From NCBI GenBank assembly GCA_963514095.1, contig OY741266.1, forward strand, positions 16,539,455 through 16,603,454: a DNA stretch of 64,000 bases. The letters run 5' to 3'. Of this stretch, positions 55,301 to 64,000 are shown piece by piece. Each line of letters opens with the position of its first letter. Positions within the stretch are counted from its first letter, which is position 1. Made by a program: the position numbers and the translations under genes. The notes under the pieces were generated by a model. It had not been told where the DNA came from. It saw nothing but the letters and a program-made list of their open reading frames with translations, and searched no databases. This DNA is from Eutrigla gurnardus. Its lineage: Eukaryota > Chordata > Actinopteri > Perciformes > Triglidae.

Positions 55301-56640
55301 TTAGTTTTCATCTACGTATACATTTGTAACGTCACTCTTAATGTCAAAATACTGTTAGGAGCAAGGAGAAGGCAGTTCAGAGGAGCCATCTTTGATTTGA
55401 TGGATACATTGGGTAAAAAAGTAAGCCATTATTATCAACGAAAACATTAAAAAAAAACTCTCATACACAGGGCAAATGCTCCACCTCATACTCCATGTCC
55501 CTTCAAATAACAGCCAGCTGTTTCCATAGGCTCTCACGGCAGTCCAAAGGGGGACATTTTCACGCCACACTGATGTATTGACAGATTCACACTAAGAAAA
55601 GCAACTCCTGGTACATGACAAACGCAACGATTACTATTTAACCTCTAATGGAAATTTCCACAAAAGCATGACCGAGCAGATGGTAAGAACAGAAAACGTG
55701 GGTGTAACCTGGTCAAAACATCAACAGCCATTTGTGTACATGCTAATTGGTTTATTGCTGGTAGATGGAGGGCCACCAGGTGATGATAAGTATGTCACAC
55801 ATGGTCGGTCTTCCCTTTGAACAGAGGGTCTTTGATCTACTTTGACCAGCAAAAGGACCTCATTTGAAAATTAGAGAAACTAAAACATTTGATCTCACAA
55901 TGTTACGTGATCATTTAACATCATCATACTGCCATTTATTGAAATGTTAAATTACCTTTCTTTGGCAGACCTCTGCCCTTGCCCAGTCGAGACTTTCTGT
56001 CCAGCAGCTTGCTCTTAGGGCTGGTGGGTGCCACCGTGGTTCCCCTGACCACGTCCCCGTTATCGCTGAGAGAGTCCCCCCTGCCAGAGTCCCTGGAGGA
56101 GTTCTTCCTCAGCCTCCGCTTGGCCTTAGCCTTGAGACGTGCTTCGTGGATGCTGCTGCTTGTCGAGGACAGCCAGTTGCCATTGATCTCATTTTTTATG
56201 TTTTTGTTGATGACCGATCCTGTATTGTCTTCTTCTCCAGATACCAAGGAGTCACTCAGGTCCTCCGCCTCTGTTGGATTTCAAAAGAGGAAAAAAATGG
56301 GGGGGGGGGAGGTTTTATGTTGACAAACAATGATGATTAGCTTTTATATGCAGATCAAGGGGAATAGAGCAGATGCATACGTGTTTATTTGTTGAATTTA
56401 TGTGCAACTACATTTTTTTTTATCTCAAGTCAACCAGAAAATGTAGGATGAGCAGCACAATAGAACATTCCAAATTTAGCATCACAAAACCTGCAGGCAT
56501 TGCAAAAAAAAAAAAAAGTGTGCCATCAACCACTTCCGCCCCAGCAGCCCCACATCAGACCCAGCAGAGGAGGCATTTAAACCGTCGAAACACTCACCAA
56601 CGGGGTTAGCGTTCAGCCAGGCCGCGCAGTCAGTTGCCAT
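49134..56640 (-). CDS. pdcd4: Programmed cell death protein 4 (11 coding exons)
   Basis: PDCD4 is a tumour suppressor. It binds the eIF4A helicase through two MA3 domains and blocks cap-dependent translation, and it is degraded after S6K/AKT phosphorylation. Coding exons in order are 56598-56640, 55956-56270, 53528-53622, 53109-53222, 52735-52956, 51384-51481, 50873-50987, 49993-50100, 49567-49677, 49305-49444 and 49134-49194. They sum to 473 residues plus stop (human has 469). The N-terminus MATDCAAWLNANPV leads to RRLRKNSSRDSGRGDS (66-81), which holds the kinase site Ser72 and the beta-TrCP degron DSGRGDS. MA3-1 covers about 160-285 and MA3-2 about 325-450. The C-terminus RGRKRFVSEGDGG keeps the second AKT-type site, Ser461. 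All junctions are GT-AG. Confidence 0.96.
52264..52316. repeat. Imperfect (CA)n in a pdcd4 intron
   Basis: A CA run with a GCATG interruption near its left end. The Val-Cys frames on the other strand are spurious. Confidence 0.95.
53640..55940 (-). other. pdcd4: Large pdcd4 intron interior
   Basis: The 2.3-kb intron after the 315-nt exon. I see no exon, RNA gene or clear transposon. The 104-residue frame at 54263-54577 has no recognisable features. Confidence 0.5.
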
Positions 56641-57300
56641 GTTTTACAGTAGAAAAAGAGATTTTGCAACAAAATAGTTTGCAAAAAAAAAAAAAGAATA
56701 TCAAATGATACCTGCGACGTCGAAGAGAAAAAATAAATAAATTAGTTACCAACACGTCCAGACATGCAACGACGCAACAGCCTCCCCTCCCCCCCATTCA
56801 TTCAAAGTCTCACTGTTGATAAACAATGGCTGGCGTTGCGTTAGCTTGAATGTTCGCTGTCAAAATAAAGAGCTGCGTCAAAGCATCAAACTCCACAGTA
56901 TCTAACTACACACACACAACACTATTACTACTCACACACCATATATAAATATGCCTTATGCGGTTTATTAGACGTTCTTATATATCGCTGACTCGCCGTT
57001 TATCTGTCGTTGAAGCTCAGACGTCATAACGTTAAAAGATATCTTTAATATCGAGCTAGCTCGACGTAACGTACATCATTCAGCTACAGCAATAACACAG
57101 TTAAATCCTAAAAAGCGCTGACATACAACGCGTGCAAGTCTAGCTTTTCTTGTTCTGTCGATTAGATAACTCACGAAACACATAACGCCACTGACCGTCT
57201 GTTGAGTCCGTGCTTCAAACTCTGGCACGAATCCTGTTGTTTTTGTTTTATCTACCCAGCAACCCCAGGCACGTAGAGCTGCCTTCCTTTATCCGATTGG
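56641..57300 (-). promoter_or_regulatory. pdcd4: pdcd4 5' UTR and promoter region
   Basis: CpG-containing DNA directly upstream of the pdcd4 start, with a CRE-like TGACGTCT on the minus strand (plus about 57018-57025). No clear acceptor separates the ATG from about 56720. A 5' UTR intron, if present, must end at or above GTCGCAG near 56719. The first-exon boundary is unresolved. Confidence 0.4.
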
Positions 57301-57860
57301 TCGGAGGTGTGTCGTGTTTTTTAGACAAAGGACCAATGAAAATGCACCACGGGATTTTCTTCTTGCATGTTCCGTGCTTTGTGTGGTTTGCAAAGTGCTG
57401 CCCCCTATCTGTGGTACCGCAGAACAACTTTCTTTACATTGGGGATAAACTCTGATCGGCTACACCACTGTGGCTAATTAATGATGATTGACGGCGAGGA
57501 GGTGGATAATAATAACTGATTAATTGATTGATTGATTGACTTAATGATCATAATTTGTTCTTTTGGCCAAAGCATGAACAGCTCACTTAAGAATAATATG
57601 TTGTGTAAACATACTGCGTGAGTAAGTAGACTAAATGTATGATATTCAAAATTTTTTCTATAAAAGTATTGTCATTTGGACAGCATCAATCCTAATGTCC
57701 AACAAGAATACCCAACATACTGTATATTATCGTTTCTGCACAGATTTGTTTCTTGCCTCAACACTGGGGGGCGCTCTTTTACAACCTTCCTACTCAAATC
57801 TCTACATAATGGATGGTGTACCGTAACCTGGGTCTGGGTCATGACTGATGAGAATAAAAT
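57300..57860. other. Intergenic between pdcd4 and rbm20
   Basis: Short spacer between two minus-strand genes. It has a CTCF-like ACACTGGGGGGCGC at 57761-57774 and an ATTG run at 57520-57540. No gene is present. Confidence 0.45.
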
Positions 57861-57879
57861 ACTAGAAGTTCAAAGTGTT

Positions 57880-57885
57880 TTTATT
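57880..57885 (-). terminator. rbm20: Candidate rbm20 polyadenylation signal
   Basis: Minus-strand AATAAA that would give a 3' UTR of about 1 kb after the stop at 58856-58858. Confidence 0.45.
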
Positions 57886-58855
57886 TGTGTTTTTTCTTTT
57901 TTTTTTGCATCAAAAAATCATATGAAAAGCTCTTCAAAGAAAACAAACACCACCGTTTATGTCACAGGATCAGTATTCACAGTATACAAAACAGAGTGAC
58001 TTGATAATCACTCTGATCAAATCACTGCAACATGAAACATTGCATGTTTAACTCTGATAAATTAAACACATGGTCCAGTTTGAGGTCTTCAATATTTAAG
58101 GCATTATATTGGCAAATATGACTGGGATCGTCTTGTGAATTCAATCCGAGATAAAACAGCAAGGAAAAATAAATAGATTTTTTCATAGTTGCATCACTTT
58201 CAATCCAAATGGTTTACATTTTTACCTGGCAGACATATATCGATGAAAAACAGCAAGAGCCTTTAAAGCACCACATATAAATATAAATGTAATGTCTCCT
58301 AAACTATACATTGCATTATATTAAACAAATAGAACAAACCTGAGAATCAGTTGTTTTTAACTGAGGAAAAACGTTCCTTGGCACATATCATTTCAAGTCA
58401 TTTTGCAGCTGTTAGTGTATCTTTATTGCTAAAAATTGATTTAAACTGGAGAAAATGGACTAATATGAGCCCATACTGTAAAAATGTGTCTTCTCAGTCA
58501 TTAGACATCATTGCAAGTGTATTTCCATTCCAAAAAAAATGACAAATGCACTTTATCACACGCACATCCACTGAAATAAACTGTAAGATAGTAAGATGTA
58601 AGAAATCGATAAACCACAACAAAATGCAATCAAATATTGTAGCCTCGGGTATGTACAAAACTGAGAAATCTATGGCTGGGATTGTCAGCACTATTCAAGA
58701 TATCCCTTCTCCCAAAACATCAAAACCAGTGCAATTGTCCACATACTCTAACTTCCAAGTGTCACATTATCTATGTAGTTCCTTGCACCAACAGCTCCCA
58801 TACTGAATCTTTCCTCTGCTGTCCGCCGTACGAGAGGTGAGAGGTCAAGCTGACG

Positions 58856-61800
58856 TCACTGTGCAGCTGAGGATGCAGCGAGTACCCGTACGCCTGACAA
58901 ACTCTCCTCTGCCAGCTGGGACAGATATTTCTGTGGATGAGCAGGAGAAAAGAAAAAACAATAAATGATTTGCTGTAAGTTAAGCCACATCCATTTTGCC
59001 GGTTTCAAATATCTGAGAACGGGAGCTTTGCTAAATCAGAGGCATCTTCTTCTTCTTTTTTTGGTACAGCAGTTAAAGACTTGTGTGAAAAGCTGTAGCT
59101 GATGCTGTGTTGGACTGAACTGATGATAACAATGTCAATAATGTTTTACAAATATCTGTAAATTAATATGTAATAATATGTTGCTGAAGCAGAACTATGG
59201 AGTTGAGTGAGTAAAAACAAAAACCTACAGAAATCTACGATCAAACAAAAAAATCGGACAAAAATCTGATTAAATAATCGAACACCAGAACACAAACACA
59301 GAGTGCTTTGACAGACAGCACAACTGTTAAAAATAAAATGTTCCTCTTGGTGTGTAATCCATCAAACGTTCGCCTCAGCTGTGATGCCGCGGACAAGAGA
59401 AATGCAAGATGGCTCAGTGCTGAGTGGCCAATAATCAGAAACCTAATACAGTTGCAATTTAAAATGCAATGTGTACATTCTTTTATGTTTGCGCTTGTGT
59501 GCCCATCTCACAGCATCCGTTCACTTTCTCATTAATCTGTCGAGTATATTAACAGTCTTTACATTTCTTTTGTTTTTGGCCAACACATAGTGCAAACCGC
59601 AAATTGTTTAATTCAAATATTTCTCTCTAAAATGAGATCAACATCAGAAGAAAGGCAAGAGAAACCTAATACAACACGCATGTGCTAAATGTGTGCGGAG
59701 GGATAACTCTCCAAGCCAGCAACAGGTGTGTTGATCTTGTGAATTTTGCTACCAGGCCACACTGACTGTGGACCACACCAGCAGTTCCCTCGGTGCTGAG
59801 CACGCAGGCATACGGATTCAAATGTTTTATACCATATTCTTAAGTATTAAAGGTGTGACAGCAAATGTTGTGTTCATAAACAACATGTCTGCACAAACCC
59901 ATTAAGCATGTTCATGTAATTCACTAAATAAAATGTGGAATTATAATAGCAGATGGTCATTTAATTCGTCTGTAGGACCAGTGTGTCACCGTACCTGCAG
60001 GTTCCTGTAGTGTACGGTGCTGCGGCAGTGAGTGGTCTTTGCCGTCTCCTCGCTGTTGTAGAAAAGCCCGCAGAGTTCACAGTAGAAGCCGGTCCTCGGC
60101 ACAATGAACTCCACGCCTGTCAGACAGCGAACGCAACAATTCAAATTCAATCCCAGACATCAGCACCTGACAGATAACAGTGACAGCCCTGGAGGCAATA
60201 CTGCAATACAGTTGCTGCACTTTGTTCAAGATCAAAATTAAACTTTTTTTTTTATTTTTTTATCAACTGCATCAAATATTTGGATAGATTTGAGGGTGAG
60301 GTTTTGCTTCTAGACTGCCTGTGCATAGCTCCAGCGCCTCATTTAAATCTTTGGGTGAGCGGTGTAAGTAAAATGATCCTGCTTTTTATATTTGCTGTGC
60401 ATCTTTTTTGGCATTCTTATTCAGTCAAATTGACAGAGGGAAACTAAATCACCGTCTGATGAAGTTCTAACCTCTCTGGGTCGAATCCTCACTACACCAC
60501 TTCCTTCTACACTCCAACCACAATAATTCAAGATATTTGAATGAAAAAAAAATATATATATTTTACCGAAAAAAGATGAACCAAAATGAAAACTCATAAA
60601 TGTACTTTTAATGTATTTTATATTAAATCTCACACAAAAAGTTTCAAAAGACTGAAACCATGAGATTGGATGTTAGTAAAATGCACATGAAAAGTTTCCA
60701 AACAAACAACTTCACACGTCACTTCGCTGCCTTGGGTAATACACCTGTCATGACATAGTTGTGTCACAAATCCGAGCCGAGGCAACTGCCTGTTATATGC
60801 TGATGAGATGAATACCCCTTTTCCAAAAAACATACATATATTAATATGCATGTTATTGCTTTTGAAACACTGTTCAGGTGAGTGTGAAGAACGATTCAAC
60901 AGCACGTATCTGCCTGTGACAATAAAAAAAAAAAAAAAACATCCAGATGACTCATCAGTGTTAAATTTGTCACAGCCATGCTGTCATTGGACACAGTTTG
61001 CTCTGGACACACACACACACACACACACACACATGCTCGAGTCATCATACAACAGAAATAGCTGGGCTCATGTGTCTGTACTGAGGTCTATTGTTGTTAC
61101 GCTGCAGCAGAGCTTATGTAAGTCTCCATGCAGCAGACCCAACACCGGCCATGTGCTTGGCCGTGTCATTCTAGCCCTAATGATAATATAAATACCCATC
61201 TCTCAGGGGTGCATTTCACAACCTGCTCATGGAAATAGGTCAGTGGCCAAGCAATTCCAGCCAATTAGAGTGTTAATGCAACGGGTTGTCAGTGCAGTTA
61301 CTAATGGTGTACATGATAACACTTTATCTTTAGGACTAAAACCACAGGCTCAATGAACTTGTCCCAGTGACAACGGTTAAATATAAACCAGTTCAAGGAC
61401 TCTTGGACTTTTATTCAGCCCAAGAAATCTGAGTTTGTATCATTATTTCTACCGCTGAATATTAACCTGATATTTGCTTACAGAATATCAAATATAGTGC
61501 CTATAACTCTCATTTTCATCGTATTTTGAAATGTTCAGGTTAGGATCAGAGTGATAAAAAACTTTTTATGCTTACCCAAAGGGATGCTGTGTTCACTGAC
61601 TGCTTTGTTTTGTTCGCGAGTTGGCGAGGGGGCCTCAATCTCTGTAAAATGCATGTTAATTATAAGAAAGGCAGGATGCACAAAACTTTTACTCAACAAT
61701 ATACATTTTGATCATTTTGTAATACTTCAGAATGCCTTTTTGTATGAAACAAAACTGCATAAATGATCATTAGTTTATCTTTATTTGATAATATATTTTG

Positions 61801-63708
61801 GACAATAGACTAATTGATTAATTGACCAATCTATCCCATTGAGATAGACTTGAAAACATCTAAACCTAAACCTTCAGGATTCTTCATGTAACTGAATGCT
61901 CGATCTCACTTGGTTCTGCAGCAAACATTTGACTCTTCTGAAAAGTACCTTTTTTAAGAACACCATCCTTGTGTTGACTGCCATTATTGATCGTTTCCAA
62001 GACCTGTCCCTCTTCCAGGGCTTTGCTGTCTTCTGATACGCAAATATGATTTTCCACTTGCATCTCTGAACGCTCACGTTTGGTTACTTTATCCTCTAAA
62101 CAGGTATCCTCCAGTGCAGCCTTGAACTCCTCAGTGGGGAAGTTACTTAGATTAGTGGTTGGTAGCTCAGGAACCACTGGATTGAGCGTCTGGTTTTCAG
62201 GAGTGATTGCGGTTACAACTTCCTCATTGGACTTTTCCTGGTTAGACTTCTTGTCAGATGTCTCCGGCACCTCCAAAGAGGAGGAGGAGGTAGGTGGTAA
62301 TATATGGTCCTCCGCTGCTTCTTCCTTTGCAGACTCTTTGGGGCAGGATGCATACTCTTCCAGCTCGGGAAGGTCTGGCTCAATTATGGAATCGTCTTCT
62401 CCTCCAACTTCATCGACAGTGACCAGTTCCTCCATGTTCTTAGGATACCAACACTCTTCATCAGTCTCAGCTCCGCTTTCCCCCTCCTTCACCTTAGAAA
62501 ATGGATCAGGAAAAGAGCTTTAGTGGTGGTAGCTGGACTGGGCAATATAATCTTACATTATATCACAGTATATCTTTATTCACAGACAGCAATTTTAAAT
62601 TAAAAAGGCATACTCCACTCAAAACATGATTCTACCAAATGTTGTTTATTGCCGACGTATCTTAAGAAAGTAAAAAATAATTTAAGAAAAAACAGATGTG
62701 TTTATTGGCTCCAATTCAGAATGAAAATGAGTTATAGACCTACATGTGTTGGGGGAGAAGCCTTTCCCATAATGTGGAATGTAATGCGATTGAGTTAGTA
62801 GTGTTATAAGGACCACAATCCTTACTTACAGTGTCTCTTTCTTTACTACATTCAGTCGACTCTTTTGGCATTTTGCTGTTCTGAGGTGAAACAGATTTTT
62901 CTTTTGACCTGCGATCCTGGAAAGAGAAATGACTTAGCAACGACAAGGACATGCCATAAAAAGCAGGCATACAACAACAAATAATAAATGTTGACAAAAG
63001 CTACTCACAGTATTTTCACTAGCATCTTCTTTCTCATGTCTTTCCTCAGTGACGTGTCTTCTGCTTGTCCTTTTGCTCCTGTCCCTGCCCGGTGAACTCG
63101 GCCTCTTGTCTTCTAGTGTTCTGCGAAAGGGCTCCTCAGTTATCTCAAACTCTGAATGCCTCGATCTACTGTGAAAGTCCCCGCCATCCCTTCTCTTTGG
63201 TTTAGTATCATGCCTTTGATATGAAGGTCTGGCCAGCTTGTCTGACTTGTACATTTGATCCTTCATGTAGAAGCCGTCCTCCATATTCCTGTAAGAGCCG
63301 AAGGACATGCCTTGAGGGCTGCCTCGTGGGTGCCAGTCTCTGTTGCCCCTCAACCCTTCACCTCCACCTCCTCGCTCATCTGCAGATCTCAAGCTGATAT
63401 GATCCAAGGGTTTCTGGTAAGCCTTCCGACGGTCGGCTGCCCGTCCGTTGGGCCGATCGTCGTCCACGCTGCCCCCGTTCCTCCATGGATCATCCCTCTC
63501 CCTTTCGTCCTCACCCCTTCTTAAGTGCGATGACCAATCCCAAGAGCCCCGGCGGGGGCCCAGGCCATTGCTACCTCTTTCCGCGCCTCTGCATGATGTC
63601 CCTTGGGGGCTGTGGGCCGAGCTGCATGACGTGAAACTGGGGCTGTGGGAATGAGGACTCAGAGAGCGGCTGATAGGGCTGCGGGAGCGTGCTCTCTCTG
63701 GCATGTAG
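58856..63708 (-). CDS. rbm20: RNA-binding motif protein 20, C-terminal half (6 exons, partial)
   Basis: RBM20 is a nuclear splicing repressor of titin and calcium-handling transcripts in striated muscle. Exons in order are 63009-63708, 62830-62916, 61910-62492, 61576-61641, 59995-60116 and 58856-58930. They join in frame to give 543 residues plus stop. The first exon opens in phase (one base, then YMPERARSRSP) and earlier exons, including the RRM, lie outside the window. It holds the RSRSP nuclear-localisation and disease hotspot (63675-63689) followed by SRSLSPHSHSPSFTSC and an Arg/Glu/Ser-rich region. The 583-nt exon starts with an acidic segment (WYPKNMEELVTVDEVG, then EPDLPELEE) matching the human glutamate-rich region. 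IPLGVEFIVPRTGFYC then leads to a matrin-type C2H2 zinc finger, CELC...H-x5-H. The last 15 residues after KYLSQLAEE differ from human. Confidence 0.93.
61007..61033. repeat. Short (CA)n in an rbm20 intron
   Basis: A perfect CA run of about 13 units. Confidence 0.95.
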
Positions 63709-64000
63709 CTGGAGGGAGATGATGGATAGATTACATGGAGAAATCCTCTAAAGCTGCACTCCACTTTGTAAGTGTGGAGATCAGAAATACCACACTGACT
63801 CAACTTAAGTAATCAACTGTGTCAATTTCACCTCAGAGAGTGTCAATTTTGCTTTCCTCAATGACTCAAAGCTACAGGCTAGCTACTTAGCTTCATAAAA
63901 ATCTCTCAAGCGTGTTTCCTTTCGTTATACAAGAGCGTGGTGTTTTAATTTGAGATGGTTCGTCCACATTAAGCTAAACTTTAGTCTTGTAGTTCTTCTA
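63709..64000 (-). other. rbm20: rbm20 intron running off the window
   Basis: Upstream of the acceptor CTCCCTCCAG (at about 63709-63718) the frame stays open for a few dozen codons but has no RBM20 similarity. It is read as intron. Confidence 0.6.

Noticed and set aside
56705..56760. Mini-intron in the pdcd4 5' UTR (GTTG|GTAACT to GTCGCAG)
   Set aside because: It would be only about 40 bases, below the usual vertebrate minimum.
61910..62492. rbm20 ending at the in-frame stop after EIEHSVT (61884)
   Set aside because: A good donor (CCAA|GTGAGA) precedes it and splicing restores the conserved IPLGVEF and zinc-finger exons in frame.
62080..62523. 147-residue plus-strand frame
   Set aside because: Antisense shadow of the 583-nt rbm20 exon.

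Overview
This is eukaryotic nuclear DNA from a ray-finned fish, probably a percomorph teleost. The support is: intron-containing genes with GT-AG boundaries whose products match vertebrate proteins closely; long CA/TG microsatellites; a tRNA-derived SINE; small hAT and Harbinger-like DNA transposons; and 3' ends of fish-type LINEs. The species cannot be named from the sequence alone.

Layout. Positions 1 to about 19,900 hold no gene I can support. This stretch carries microsatellites, a 15-bp minisatellite, LINE, SINE and MITE remnants, and several non-repetitive blocks that look like conserved non-coding DNA. Five genes follow: adra2a (minus, single exon, 20,281-21,564), shoc2 (minus, 8 coding exons plus non-coding 5' exon(s), 33,532 to about 45,160), bbip1 (plus, about 46,300-48,550), pdcd4 (minus, 11 coding exons, 49,134-56,640) and the 3' half of rbm20 (minus, 6 exons from 63,708 down to 58,856; its 5' exons lie beyond the right edge). 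The order and relative orientation match my recollection of human 10q25.2 (RBM20, PDCD4, BBIP1, SHOC2, ADRA2A), read in reverse.

I joined the exons by hand. The shoc2 exons total 1,749 nt (582 residues plus stop, the human length). The pdcd4 exons total 1,422 nt (473 residues). The bbip1 exons total 201 nt (66 residues). The rbm20 part gives 543 residues. All joins keep frame.

The genes do not form a pathway. adra2a encodes a Gi-coupled catecholamine receptor. shoc2 encodes the leucine-rich-repeat scaffold that activates RAF with PP1C and MRAS. bbip1 encodes a small BBSome subunit. pdcd4 encodes an eIF4A-inhibiting tumour suppressor. rbm20 encodes a muscle splicing regulator of titin. shoc2 and bbip1 diverge from a shared region at about 45.1-46.4 kb, and bbip1 and pdcd4 converge near 48.6 kb.

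I found no new multi-gene system. The points most worth a second look are: a degenerate tandem array with a perfect 20-bp-arm hairpin and a tRNA-Glu relic (25.5-26.8 kb); a decayed Harbinger-like element (23.2-24.3 kb); a palindromic Smad-type site in a conserved-looking block (14.77 kb); a microRNA-like hairpin between shoc2 and bbip1; several possible shoc2 first-exon donors; and a divergent rbm20 C-terminus.
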